A stretch of DNA of 64,000 nucleotides from CAG-873 sp910578365 (GTDB taxonomy: Bacteria > Bacteroidota > Bacteroidia > Bacteroidales > Muribaculaceae). Positions 25,922 through 35,290 of this stretch are shown here, in pieces. Below the pieces are notes generated by a model, which was given only the letters and a program-made list of their open reading frames with translations, was not told the origin of the DNA and ran no database searches. The stretch is from the NCBI GenBank assembly GCA_951635545.1, contig OX620685.1, positions 1,488,001-1,552,000 on the forward strand, written 5' to 3'. Within the stretch, counting starts at the first letter, position 1; every line of letters starts with the position of its first letter. The position numbers and the translations under genes are program-made.

Positions 25922-27499
25922 TTAATTGTTACGGTCGTCGAGGTCGGCCTCGGTGCCGCGTTCAAGGTAGCTTGTAACCTTGTTTTTGAATTTGCCGATA
26001 AGGCTTTTGGTTTCGGCATAATCAATTTCGGCCATGTCGTCGGAGTCGTCTTCATCGGCCATAGGGTCGATGGTTTCCTGGTCTTCGCGGCGTTGGCGTT
26101 GGCGTTCGCGTCGTTCCTCCTCGTCGCGCCGGGCATCTTCCAGGAGCTGTTCGCGTCGTTCGTCGGCCTTGCGCCGGTTTAGCATGCGGCTGAACCAGCC
26201 CTGCTTTTTAGGAGGCCGAGCTTCGAATTCGTCGTCGGGATCATCGTCGAGCAGGTCGCTGTCCGATTCATTTACGGGCCTGCGGTAGTTGTCGGCTGCT
26301 GCCTCATCGTCGGGACGGTGTCCGGACTCCGGTTCGGTTTTTTCCACCAAAGTCCGGTCGAGGAACAGGCAAGAGTTGCCGGGCATGGCTGCCGCGGCCT
26401 TGAGCAGGGCTATAATGTCGACGTCGACATCGGGGTCTAAACCTTGGCAGAGGTGTATCTGCGGGTCGGCCACACCGTGGCGCACTCGCATTTTCGACTG
26501 GGTGGAGAGGGCCGAGAGGAAGTTGCGCATCCGGGCTCCTCCGCCTACCGCGACGATACCTGCGGGGAGGTCGCCGACCTTGTATCCGGCGGCTTCGGCC
26601 TGGTGTATCACATTGGCTATGATTTCGCCGGTGCGGGCGTGGACAAACTGGTTGATGTCGACTTGGTCGGCCGACAGGGGAGCGCCGCCTGGGCGTTCGT
26701 TAATGGCGTTGCCGTGTTCGATTTTGAGCTGTTCGGCGCGGTCTTCGGTAAGTTTCAGTCCGCCCATAAGGTCGCGGGTCACATTGCGCGAACCCAGCGG
26801 CAGAGTCACGGCGAACTGCAGAGCACCCTCTTTGTATATGCTCAGTGTGGTGGTTTCGGCACCGAAGTCCACCAGAGCGCAACCCAGCTGGCGCTCGTTT
26901 GAGTCGAGAACCATGTCGGCTATAGCCAGAGGGCGTATCAGATAGTTGCGGCGGCGCAGCAGCGGAGAGTCGAGTTTTATGCGTTCGAGGTTGGCGCGGT
27001 TTTCCTGGGCGCAAATTATGGCAGTGAAGTCGATGCTTGCACGGGTGCCGAAAGTTCCGGCCATGTTTGTTACCTCCTTGTTGTCGACGTAATATCGCCT
27101 TGGGAGCAGGTCGAGAATGCTTTTGGTAGTGGTAAGGCCGAATTCAGCCTCCTTTTTCAGGCGCTTTATGGCGTCGGCGGTGATTTCGGTTTCGTTGGCG
27201 AAGTCGATGCTTGCCTTAGTCGGCACGGTAGTGAGCGACCGGCCGCCCAGACTGATGTAGATTTCGCTGATTTTACGTGGCATCACGGCCTGGTTGTTCT
27301 CGAGTTTGCGTACAATGCCGTTGACCAGGTCGGATACTTCCTGGACATTGCTCACTCGCCCGTGGCGCACGCTGTTTGCAGCATGCTGCACCTCCGAGGC
27401 TATCACTTGTATGGCGCCGCTGTCGGAATCCACCTGCGCCACTGCGCCGTGAATCTTGCTGCTGCCTATTTCAATTGCTACTATATATCTGGGTTCCAT
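25922..27499 (-). CDS. ftsA: Cell division protein FtsA with long C-terminal extension
   Basis: This 525-residue actin-like protein tethers FtsZ to the membrane. It starts MEPRYIVAIEIGSSKIHGAV (phosphate 1 loop); the SHS2 region is at about 85-160 and the second phosphate loop in LPAGIVAVGGGARM. After about residue 385 an additional region of some 130 residues is very rich in Asp, Glu and Arg (including KKQGWFSRMLNRRK). It ends with an amphipathic helix, SLIGKFKNKVTSYLERG, likely the membrane-targeting helix. The gene lies between ftsQ and ftsZ as usual. Confidence 0.95.
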   Translation of the reverse strand: MEPRYIVAIEIGSSKIHGAVAQVDSDSGAIQVIASEVQHAANSVRHGRVSNVQEVSDLVNGIVRKLENNQAVMPRKISEIYISLGGRSLTTVPTKASIDFANETEITADAIKRLKKEAEFGLTTTKSILDLLPRRYYVDNKEVTNMAGTFGTRASIDFTAIICAQENRANLERIKLDSPLLRRRNYLIRPLAIADMVLDSNERQLGCALVDFGAETTTLSIYKEGALQFAVTLPLGSRNVTRDLMGGLKLTEDRAEQLKIEHGNAINERPGGAPLSADQVDINQFVHARTGEIIANVIHQAEAAGYKVGDLPAGIVAVGGGARMRNFLSALSTQSKMRVRHGVADPQIHLCQGLDPDVDVDIIALLKAAAAMPGNSCLFLDRTLVEKTEPESGHRPDDEAAADNYRRPVNESDSDLLDDDPDDEFEARPPKKQGWFSRMLNRRKADERREQLLEDARRDEEERRERQRQRREDQETIDPMADEDDSDDMAEIDYAETKSLIGKFKNKVTSYLERGTEADLDDRNN

Positions 27500-27555
27500 G
27501 CGCTTGGATTAAATCGATTAGCTCTTTTATGTATGCTTTTGCGTATAAGGAAGGC

Positions 27556-28407
27556 TTATGGCCGGTTGATGAGTTCTTGTGGGTAAACGGGCGGCGTGGT
27601 CAGCATCGAGTCGGTAACTTCGTTGTAGTCTTCGTTGGTGGCGAGATACAGCTCCGACGCCTGAGGCTTGTCGTAGCGTGTAGCCACTATCTGGCCTCGC
27701 CATTTCACCGACAGGCTTTCGTAATAGTCCCAGCCCTTTACAGGCATCACATTGTTGTAGAAGCTTTTGATGCGGGCGAACTTGTCGGCAATCAGCGATG
27801 TATCGCCGAAGTTCACCACATGGCCGCGTATTACCGGCACAAGTATAATGTCGTGATTGCGGTCGGAGTTCACTGCCGATACCAGATTATTGATGTCGGG
27901 GTGCGATTTTATGTAGTCGAGCACCGGCAGCAGTCCGGCCGGATTGTGTATCGAGTCGAAGTGTCCGCTCACCACCGGCACGTCGATGTGGTATTCGATA
28001 TTAGCGTCGATACGTTTGCCGCTTCGGTTGATGTAGTATGAGCGGTTGTGTTCGAACACCCTCGCCACGGGCATCATGGGCACTATGTCGAGGCGCAGTG
28101 TGCCGTTGCATAGTACCGCGGCGTTTACTTTTTCGATTTGCGGCAGATTGCCCAGCACACGCTCTATTTCGAGGAGGCGTATGTGGTGCGAGCTGATGCT
28201 GTCGAGGCCGCCGAAGTGCCGTCGGCATTCGCGGCGGATGTCGTCGGCGTTTACAAAGCCTGTGCCCAGCGAGTCGGCTATGGCGAATTGTACCTCTGAG
28301 TACGGGCGTGAGGCAGCGTTGCCCTTGGCCAGGGGCAGCATCACTGCCAGATACACCATCATCAGCAGTGCCAGCACGCATCGTATTACGGAGGTTTTCG
28401 TCAGCAT
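27556..28407 (-). CDS. ftsQ: Cell division protein FtsQ
   Basis: This 283-residue bitopic protein has one N-terminal transmembrane helix (about residues 8-27, IRCVLALLMMVYLAVMLPLA), then a POTRA-like domain (EVQFAIADSLGTGFVNADDI to about 115) and a beta domain. Sequence similarity to proteobacterial FtsQ is low, and the call rests on this layout and position between murC and ftsA. Its start overlaps the murC stop. Confidence 0.88.
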   Translation of the reverse strand: MLTKTSVIRCVLALLMMVYLAVMLPLAKGNAASRPYSEVQFAIADSLGTGFVNADDIRRECRRHFGGLDSISSHHIRLLEIERVLGNLPQIEKVNAAVLCNGTLRLDIVPMMPVARVFEHNRSYYINRSGKRIDANIEYHIDVPVVSGHFDSIHNPAGLLPVLDYIKSHPDINNLVSAVNSDRNHDIILVPVIRGHVVNFGDTSLIADKFARIKSFYNNVMPVKGWDYYESLSVKWRGQIVATRYDKPQASELYLATNEDYNEVTDSMLTTPPVYPQELINRP

Positions 28408-29774
28408 TTCAAACTTTCCACTAACTTTGGCAGGTAGAGGCTTAGGTCGCCGGCTCCGGCTGCCAATAGAATTTCAAAGTTACGATTTTTTAATGTATTT
28501 ACAAAGTCTTCTTTGGAAATCAGCAATTTTTCACTGTTTTTTATTTTGTTGAAGATTATTTCCGAGCTGACGCCTGGTATTGGTTCTTCGCGGGCGGGAT
28601 AGAGGTCGGTAAGGATCACTTCGTCGGCTTGCGAGAGGGCTTGGGCAAATTCGTCGGCAAAATCGCGGGTGCGGCTGTAGAGGTGGGGCTGGAAGGCTAC
28701 GGTGAGCTTGCGCTGCGGATACAGGGCGCGCACCGACTGTATGCTGCGGGCCAGTTCGGCGGGGTGGTGTGCATAGTCGTCGATTATCACGTGGCCGTTG
28801 GGGGCTTGCTCTTTGAGGTGGAACTGGAAGCGTCGCTCGGCACCCTGGTACGATGCTATGGCGGCTGCGGCGCTCTCCGGTTCGAGTTCGCCGGCCAGAT
28901 GACAGGCTGCCAGTGCCGCCACGGCGTTCTCGATGTTGATGTCGACAGGTACGCCGAGTTCGATGTTGTCGATGCGTCCGCCGGGATATACAAAGTCGAA
29001 GTGTATGGAGCCGTCGCCGCTGCGCACGTTCTCGGCGTGGTAGTCGCCTTCGTTGCGCGAGTATGTGCGGACTTCAACTGAAGCAGCAGCCTCGGGTACG
29101 AGTTTCAGCCCTGTGTGCAGCAGCAGTTTGCCGTCGGGGCGAATCAGCGTGGTAAAGTGGGCGAAGCTCTCCAGATAGGCCTCCTCTGTGCCATAGATGT
29201 CGAGGTGGTCGGGGTCGGTGGCCGTGATTACGGCAATGTATGGCGTGAGTTGATGAAAAGAGCGGTCGTACTCGTCGGCCTCCACCACTGAATAGGGCGA
29301 TGTAGCCGACAGCAGCAGGTTGCTGCCATAGTTGCGCAGAATACCTCCTAAGAAGGCGTTGCAGCCTGCATGGCCGCAGTGGAGTATGTGGGCGCACATG
29401 CTCGATGTTGTGGTCTTGCCGTGGGTGCCGGCAAAGCAGATGGCTTTGGAGCCGCGAGTAATCATGCCAAGGGCGGCTGCCCGCTTGATGATGTTGAAAC
29501 CGCCGCTGTGGAAGAATGTCAGGGGCGTGTTTGAAGCCGGTACTGCCGGGGTGTATATCACCAGTGTGTCGGCCGGATTGCGGAAGGCCTCGGGCACAGC
29601 GTCCATGGAGTCGTCGTATGATATTTGTACGCCCTCTTCGGCGAGTTTGGCGGTTAGAGCCGAGGGAATGCGGTCGTAGCCGGCCACATTAAGGCCGCGC
29701 GAGAGGTAATAACGTTCGAGGGCGGCCATGCCTATGCCGCCTGCTCCTACAAAGTATATGTTGTTGTATTGCAT
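28401..29774 (-). CDS. murC: UDP-N-acetylmuramate--L-alanine ligase
   Basis: This 457-residue ligase adds L-Ala to UDP-MurNAc. The start was set at MQYNNIYFVGAGGIGM, which places the Rossmann motif at the N-terminus; a 13-residue upstream extension is unlikely. The ATP-binding loop is AGTHGKTTTSS (near 113), followed by the Mur ligase central region (VEADEYDRSFHQL) and the C-terminal DDYAHHPAEL. It is complete. It overlaps ftsQ by a few bases and follows murG. Confidence 0.95.
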   Translation of the reverse strand: MQYNNIYFVGAGGIGMAALERYYLSRGLNVAGYDRIPSALTAKLAEEGVQISYDDSMDAVPEAFRNPADTLVIYTPAVPASNTPLTFFHSGGFNIIKRAAALGMITRGSKAICFAGTHGKTTTSSMCAHILHCGHAGCNAFLGGILRNYGSNLLLSATSPYSVVEADEYDRSFHQLTPYIAVITATDPDHLDIYGTEEAYLESFAHFTTLIRPDGKLLLHTGLKLVPEAAASVEVRTYSRNEGDYHAENVRSGDGSIHFDFVYPGGRIDNIELGVPVDINIENAVAALAACHLAGELEPESAAAAIASYQGAERRFQFHLKEQAPNGHVIIDDYAHHPAELARSIQSVRALYPQRKLTVAFQPHLYSRTRDFADEFAQALSQADEVILTDLYPAREEPIPGVSSEIIFNKIKNSEKLLISKEDFVNTLKNRNFEILLAAGAGDLSLYLPKLVESLKC

Positions 29775-29820
29775 TGCGTTTGGTTGGTTTGCTTGCTTGT
29801 ATTGCGTAGTCAATGGCGCT

Positions 29821-30927
29821 TCAGGCCTCCGCGACGGCTTTTAGAATTTCGTCCACAATCTTGTCGGCGCTGTCGCGCAGGGCCATCGCCGATATTGCAT
29901 CGCTCATGGCCTTGAGGCGCTGCGGCTGCTTTACCAGAGCTATAGCCTCGGCGGTAAGGCGAGCCGGAGCATCGGCATCAAGAACCATTTCTGCGGCCTG
30001 ATGGTTCACCAAAGCCTGGGCATTTTTGCGCTGATGGTCCTCGGCCACGTTGGGTGAGGGTACCAGCAGTACGGCTTTGCCAAGAAGCTGAAGCTCGCTG
30101 ATGGTGCCTGCCCCGGCCCGTGCCACCACCAGATCGGCGGCGCGATAAGCCAGGCCCATGTCGTCGATAAAAGGAGTGGCTTTTATGCTGCCGGGCATGC
30201 CATTGAGGGCAGCCGGAATTTCGTTCTCGTATGCTTTGCCGGTCTGCCACAGCAGCTGTATGCCGTTGTCGACAAACTGCTGCAGTCCGGCGGCCATGCT
30301 GCGGTTGATGGTGCGTGCGCCCAGACTGCCTCCGACTACCAGCACCAGCGGCCCGGTGGGGTCGAAGCCCAGCTTGCTTTTGGCCTCGGCCTGAGTGAGG
30401 TCTACGTCGAGCAGGGCCGCGCGTACCGGATTGCCGGTAAGCACTACTTTACCTTCGGGAAAGAAGCGGCCGGCATCTTCGTAGGCGGTGCATATCACGC
30501 GGGCGTTCTTGCCAAGCATCTTGTTGGTTACGCCCGGGTATGAGTTCTGTTCCTGCAGTACGGTGGGTATGCCTTTCTTCTGGGCGGCTTTCAGAGTGGG
30601 CCCCGAGGCATATCCGCCCACACCCACAGCCACCTGCGGCTTGAACGATTTGATAACCGATTTGGCCTGGCGAATGCTCTTCCACAGGCGCAGCAGTACC
30701 TTGAAGTTGCGCAGCAGGTTCTTGCGGTCGAAGCCGCTTACCGGCAGACCCACAATAGGATATCCGGCTTTGGGCACCCGCTCCATTTCCATGCGTCCTT
30801 TGGCTCCGACAAACAAAATGTCGATGTCAGGGAAACGCTTGCGCAGGGCATTGGCAATCGACACCGCCGGGAATATGTGTCCGCCGGTACCGCCGCCGCT
30901 TATTATCACTTTTTTAAGTTCGTTCAT
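29821..30927 (-). CDS. murG: UDP-GlcNAc:lipid I N-acetylglucosaminyltransferase
   Basis: This 368-residue GT28 enzyme makes lipid II at the inner membrane face. It starts MNELKKVIISGGGTGGHIFP, with the GGTGGH motif, and shows the C-terminal donor-site region RAGAGTISELQLLGKAVLLVP. Length is normal. The ATG at 30927 was preferred to a TTG two codons earlier. It lies between ftsW and murC. Confidence 0.96.
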   Translation of the reverse strand: MNELKKVIISGGGTGGHIFPAVSIANALRKRFPDIDILFVGAKGRMEMERVPKAGYPIVGLPVSGFDRKNLLRNFKVLLRLWKSIRQAKSVIKSFKPQVAVGVGGYASGPTLKAAQKKGIPTVLQEQNSYPGVTNKMLGKNARVICTAYEDAGRFFPEGKVVLTGNPVRAALLDVDLTQAEAKSKLGFDPTGPLVLVVGGSLGARTINRSMAAGLQQFVDNGIQLLWQTGKAYENEIPAALNGMPGSIKATPFIDDMGLAYRAADLVVARAGAGTISELQLLGKAVLLVPSPNVAEDHQRKNAQALVNHQAAEMVLDADAPARLTAEAIALVKQPQRLKAMSDAISAMALRDSADKIVDEILKAVAEA

Positions 30928-30935
30928 TTGCAAAA

Positions 30936-32294
30936 TCAGAGTTGCGATGGATTATCACTGTGAAGATTTTCGGGCAGAACTTTCATTTCGGCCCGTATGG
31001 CCTCTTTGTCGCCCTTTACGGCAGCGTGCCGGCTTACCGACAGCATTATGCCCAAGGCTATCGAGGTGACTATAATTGAGGTGCCGCCCTTGCTGATCAG
31101 AGGCAGGGGCTGGCCGGAAACCGGAAATACGCCCGACACAATGGCCATGTGGAACAGGGCCTGATAGACTATGTACAGCGCGCAGCCAATTACCAGCAGA
31201 CAGGGGAAGGTCTGTTTGAAGCGCACGGCAATGCTGCCGGCGCGGGCCAGCAGAAGCAGGTAAAGCAGCAGCACCACCACCCCGGTGACCATGCCGCACT
31301 CCTCGATGACTATGGCATAGATATAGTCGGAGAAAGCCAGGGGCAGGCGCGCGTTTTCTCGGGAGTTGCCGGGGCCTACGCCAAACAGGCCGCCATGAGC
31401 CTGGGCCATATACGAGAACTGTTCCTGCTTGTTGAGGTTGTTTATGGGGTCTTCGTATTTGGCAAGCCTGAAGTGTCGTTCCAGACGGCCTATCCAGGTA
31501 TCGGAGCGGTTGCCGGACGAAGCTTTCACTTCTTCCTTGTTGAGTTCGGCTATGCGCACGGCCTGCTCTGTGACTTTATCGTTTCGTCCGGCCAGTTTAT
31601 ATAGCACGGCACCGCCGCCTGCCAGAGTGAAGCAGAGGAAAACGATACCGATTTTTTTCATGCTCACGCCGCCTACCACCATCATGCTCAGGCTTATGGC
31701 CACAATCAGCAGGGTGTTTGTAAGGCCGTGCGAGAACAGCAGAGCGCAGCATACCCCAACCAGGGCCAGGCAGTATGCCACACCGCGAGTGCTTACGTCG
31801 TTGCACTTCTTAAGCTGGTTACGGGCCAGAATCCAGGCCATGCCCAAGGCCGCCGCCAGCTTTATGAACTCGGCCGGAAGCACCACAAAGGAGCCTATGC
31901 CCAGGCCTCGCCGGGCACCGTTGATATTCACACCCACCAGCAGCACCAGCACCATGGCACCGATACTGGCCACAACAAAGGCCGGTGTGCAAAAGTAAAT
32001 CCAGCGGTAGTGCAGCCGCTGCAGACCCAGCATTATCAGCAGGCCTATGCCCAGAAACTGGGCATGGCGGATAATGGGGCCGTAGATGTTGTCGGCTGTG
32101 ATTTCCTGGCTCGATGCGCTGAACAGCTCCACGAGCGAAACCAGCAGCAGCAACAGGTAAATGCCCCAGATGTAGCGGTCGGTGCGTTTTTTGTTCGGCT
32201 CCGCCAAAGCCTCATAGTCAGCCTTGGCCGACGCCGCCGGTGCTTCGGCCGCATCGGACATGGCGCGATTAAGAATAGTGTCGGTTTCTGGCAT
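30936..32294 (-). CDS. ftsW: Peptidoglycan glycosyltransferase FtsW
   Basis: This 452-residue SEDS-family polymerase has about ten transmembrane helices after a 38-residue hydrophilic N-terminus. The catalytic-loop region of SEDS proteins is represented by PLAFSDYIYAIVIEECGM, and the last helices by LPLISKGGTSIIVTSIALGI, a hallmark motif. It works with FtsI encoded upstream in the cluster. Confidence 0.94.
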   Translation of the reverse strand: MPETDTILNRAMSDAAEAPAASAKADYEALAEPNKKRTDRYIWGIYLLLLLVSLVELFSASSQEITADNIYGPIIRHAQFLGIGLLIMLGLQRLHYRWIYFCTPAFVVASIGAMVLVLLVGVNINGARRGLGIGSFVVLPAEFIKLAAALGMAWILARNQLKKCNDVSTRGVAYCLALVGVCCALLFSHGLTNTLLIVAISLSMMVVGGVSMKKIGIVFLCFTLAGGGAVLYKLAGRNDKVTEQAVRIAELNKEEVKASSGNRSDTWIGRLERHFRLAKYEDPINNLNKQEQFSYMAQAHGGLFGVGPGNSRENARLPLAFSDYIYAIVIEECGMVTGVVVLLLYLLLLARAGSIAVRFKQTFPCLLVIGCALYIVYQALFHMAIVSGVFPVSGQPLPLISKGGTSIIVTSIALGIMLSVSRHAAVKGDKEAIRAEMKVLPENLHSDNPSQL

Positions 32295-32301
32295 CTGACA
32301 T

Positions 32302-33681
32302 TCAGTCTTTGTTATTTGACATTAGGCCGAGAACTTCGGCTTTGAATTTTCGTCCGCGGTCTTCGTAGCTGCTGAACAGGTCGAAGCTGGCGCAGCAGGG
32401 CGACAGCAGCACGGTGTCGCCTTTGACGGCGAGGCGGCTGCATGCCTCTACGGCTTCCTGCAGCGAGTGAGTGTCGACCAGCTGCGGGCCTTTGTCGCCG
32501 AAGTATTCCATAATCTTGGTGTTGTCTACACCCATGGCCACAATGGCCTTGACCTTCTGCTGTACCAGCGGCAGAATCTCGCTGTAGTCGTTGCCTTTGT
32601 CCTTGCCGCCGAGTATCAGCACGGTAGGAGTGTTCATGCTTTCGAGGGCATACCAGCAGGAGTTCACGTTGGTGGCCTTGGAGTCGTTTATCCAGCGCAC
32701 GCCGTCGATGGTCGCCACCGGTTCGAGGCGGTGTTCCACGCTGTTGAAGTCGCTTAGGGCCTTGCGCACATCGTCGTTCTTTATGTTCAGCAGGCATGCC
32801 GAAATGCCGGCGGCCATGGAGTTGTAGAGGTTGTGTAGCCCGTGGAGCGATAGGTCGGCCCGCGGCATCGACAGCGAAGTGCCCGGAGTGTTTATAATCA
32901 TGCGGGCCTCGGCGTCGACGTATGCTGCGTCGCCTTCCTCGGGTTTTTCGCTGAAAGGGTACATGGCGGCCTCGGTGTTTACCTGCTTGAGCTGGGCGGC
33001 AATCACGGGGTCGTCGTTCCAGTATATGAAGGCGTCGCCGGGGGTAAGGTTCTGCAGAATACGGAACTTGGCGTTGACGTAGTTCTGCATCTTGTAGTCG
33101 TAGCGGTCGAGGTGGTCGGGCGTAATATTCAGAATCACTGCAATGTTGGCCTTGAAGTCGTACATGTTGTCGAGCTGGAACGAGCTAAGTTCAATCACGT
33201 ACACATCGTGGTGTTCGCGCGCCACCTGCAGGGCCAGACTTTGGCCCACGTTTCCGGCCAGGCCCACATTGAGGCCTGCGTCGCGGAGTATGTGGTATGT
33301 GAGCAGAGTGGTGGTGGTTTTACCGTTGGAGCCGGTAATACACACCATCTTGGCATCGGTGTAACGTCCGGCGAATTCAATTTCGGAAATCACCGGGATG
33401 CCTTTGCCCAGTATCGCCTTCATTACCGGCGCCGAATCGGGGATTCCGGGCGACTTCACCACCTCATCGGCTGCGAGGATGCGGTCCATGCTGTGTCCGC
33501 CCTCTTCCCAGGCAATGCCTTCGGAGTCGAGCATATCCTTGTATTTGGGCGCTATCTTGCCAAAGTCGCTCAGCCATACGTCCATGCCTTTGTCATTGGC
33601 CAAAATGGCGGCTCCGGTGCCGCTTTCGCCGCCTCCCAGCACCACTATGCGGCGGCGGGCTTGATTATCAGAGTGATTCAT
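32302..33681 (-). CDS. murD: UDP-N-acetylmuramoylalanine--D-glutamate ligase
   Basis: This 459-residue ligase adds D-Glu to UDP-MurNAc-L-Ala. It has an N-terminal Rossmann domain (RRIVVLGGGESGTGAAIL), ATP loop ITGSNGKTTTTLLTYH (near 120), Mur central motif VIELSSFQLDN, and the C-terminal region WINDSKATNVNSCWYAL. It lies between mraY and ftsW and is complete. Confidence 0.96.
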   Translation of the reverse strand: MNHSDNQARRRIVVLGGGESGTGAAILANDKGMDVWLSDFGKIAPKYKDMLDSEGIAWEEGGHSMDRILAADEVVKSPGIPDSAPVMKAILGKGIPVISEIEFAGRYTDAKMVCITGSNGKTTTTLLTYHILRDAGLNVGLAGNVGQSLALQVAREHHDVYVIELSSFQLDNMYDFKANIAVILNITPDHLDRYDYKMQNYVNAKFRILQNLTPGDAFIYWNDDPVIAAQLKQVNTEAAMYPFSEKPEEGDAAYVDAEARMIINTPGTSLSMPRADLSLHGLHNLYNSMAAGISACLLNIKNDDVRKALSDFNSVEHRLEPVATIDGVRWINDSKATNVNSCWYALESMNTPTVLILGGKDKGNDYSEILPLVQQKVKAIVAMGVDNTKIMEYFGDKGPQLVDTHSLQEAVEACSRLAVKGDTVLLSPCCASFDLFSSYEDRGRKFKAEVLGLMSNNKD

Positions 33682-33683
33682 CG

Positions 33684-34934
33684 TTATCGAATCTTAAGAG
33701 TTACAAATGTAATGGCGGCCAGAATAATGCCGATAATCCAGAAGCGGAGTGTGATTTTCGACTCTGGTATAGGCGCTATAGGTCGTTGAATCATAGCCTG
33801 GAACGAGCCGTCGCCGGGTTTCTGAAAATGATGGTGCAGAGGCGCCATCTTGAATATGCGTTTGCCGCCGGTGGCCTTGAAATAGGCTACCTGAAGCAGT
33901 ACCGACAGGTCTTCGATATAGAACAGCGCGCATAGTATGGGCAGCAACAGTTCCTTATGGATGAGTATGGCGAACACGGCTATGATGCCGCCCAGGGTCA
34001 GCGAGCCGGTATCGCCCATAAACACCTGCGCCGGGTAGGCGTTGTACCACAGAAAACCCACCAGTGCACCTATGAACGCAGCCATATACACCACCAGTTC
34101 CTCGCTGCCCGGCACATACATTATATTAAGGTACGACGAGTATATGATGTTCGAGCCCAGATATGCCATCAGCAGCAGGGCCACGCCGATTATGGCCGAC
34201 AGACCGGCGCAGATGCCGTCGAGGCCGTCGTTGAGGTTGGCGCCATTGCTGGTAGCGGTAACAAAGAACATTACGAAAATGAAGAACACCACCCATGCGG
34301 CCGGTTCGGCATACTTACCCATCCAGCCGGTGAGCGACTGGTAGTTGAAGTTGTTGTTTTTTATAAAGGGCAGGGTAGTCTGGGGGTCTTTGGTGTCGTT
34401 GCCGCTGTACACGACATCTTCGACCTTATGTGTGCTGGAGTTGACAATCTCCTGGTTTTCCACTATGGTCATGTCGGGCGAGGCGTACATGGTGCAGGCC
34501 ACAATCAGGGCTATGCCCAGCTGGCCCACAATTTTGTACTTGCCCTTGAGGCCGTCCTTGTTGCGGTACTTGAACTTGCGGTAGTCGTCGAGAAAGCCAA
34601 TGGTTCCGAGCCAGAGCGTGCTTACCAGCATCAGAATCATGTAAATGTTGTTGAGCTTGCCCAGCAGCAGGCAGGGCACTATTATGGCCAGGATAATGAT
34701 AATGCCGCCCATGGTGGGTGTGCCTTTTTTCTTCTCCTGTCCTTCGAGGTCGAGATTTCGCACAATTTCGCCAATCTGCATTTTCTGCAGGCGGTGTATT
34801 ATGCTGCGGCCCACGAATATGGCCATGAGCATGGCCAGCACAAATGCCGCACCGCTGCGGAATGTAATGTATTCCATCAGTCGCCACCCGGGCAGCTGAT
34901 ATTCCCTTAGATATTCAAACAGTGAATAAAGCAT
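33684..34934 (-). CDS. mraY: Phospho-N-acetylmuramoyl-pentapeptide transferase
   Basis: This 416-residue integral membrane enzyme makes lipid I. It has about ten transmembrane segments. Signature motifs are GTPTMGGIIIILAI, TIGFLDDYRKFKYRNKDG with the aspartates, NGANLNDGLDGICAG and MAPLHHHFQKPG. It is about 55 residues longer than the Escherichia coli enzyme because of an insert around residues 160-215, common in Bacteroidota. The upstream spacer to murE is occupied by a 321-bp repeat. Confidence 0.96.
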   Translation of the reverse strand: MLYSLFEYLREYQLPGWRLMEYITFRSGAAFVLAMLMAIFVGRSIIHRLQKMQIGEIVRNLDLEGQEKKKGTPTMGGIIIILAIIVPCLLLGKLNNIYMILMLVSTLWLGTIGFLDDYRKFKYRNKDGLKGKYKIVGQLGIALIVACTMYASPDMTIVENQEIVNSSTHKVEDVVYSGNDTKDPQTTLPFIKNNNFNYQSLTGWMGKYAEPAAWVVFFIFVMFFVTATSNGANLNDGLDGICAGLSAIIGVALLLMAYLGSNIIYSSYLNIMYVPGSEELVVYMAAFIGALVGFLWYNAYPAQVFMGDTGSLTLGGIIAVFAILIHKELLLPILCALFYIEDLSVLLQVAYFKATGGKRIFKMAPLHHHFQKPGDGSFQAMIQRPIAPIPESKITLRFWIIGIILAAITFVTLKIR

Positions 34935-34939
34935 TTATA

Positions 34940-34967
34940 TTCAATGTTAAATGTTGAATGTTAAATG
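34940..34967. repeat. Short AT-rich repeats of AATGTT
   Basis: The sequence contains AATGTTAAATGTTGAATGTT, a tandem of a 7-8-base unit. A matching run lies before sufC near 50553-50577. Such runs are frequent before start codons in this group and may be simple slippage repeats. Confidence 0.5.
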
Positions 34968-34969
34968 TT

Positions 34970-35290
34970 AGAGCTTGTTTAAAAACTAATGTTATCGCCG
35001 GGGCGGTCAATCTTTGAGTGATTTTGAGATTGAGATGAGGGAGTGTGGCCGTAGCCACTCGACCGAAGAGCAATCGCAAAAGCGCCAAAGAGTGGCCGAC
35101 GCCCGGTAATTTTTTGAATATTTTAAACTCATAGAATATAATTTTTAAGTTAGCTTTGGTTTTGCATCTTTTGAGCGTATTTCATCCTTTGTCGAGGTCA
35201 CGTACTGCAAGTACGCTCCCTCGTCCGCAGGCTGAAATCCATCTCAAAATATGCAACCCCGACGTTAACATTAGTTATTAAACAAGCTCT
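34970..35290. repeat. 321-bp palindromic intergenic repeat, copy 1
   Basis: The outer arms are inverted copies: AGAGCTTGTTTAAAAACTAA at the left and, read from the right end, AGAGCTTGTTTAATAACTAA. Each half carries an internal hairpin: GTGGC/GCCAC at 35045-35058 and CGTACT/AGTACG at 35201-35215. The centre is AT-rich. It has the same length and plan as the copy at 40726-41046. It fills the gap between murE and mraY and overlaps the last 20 bases of murE. No ORF is supported. It resembles a MITE or a REP-type element; no transposase for it is in the window. Confidence 0.8.
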
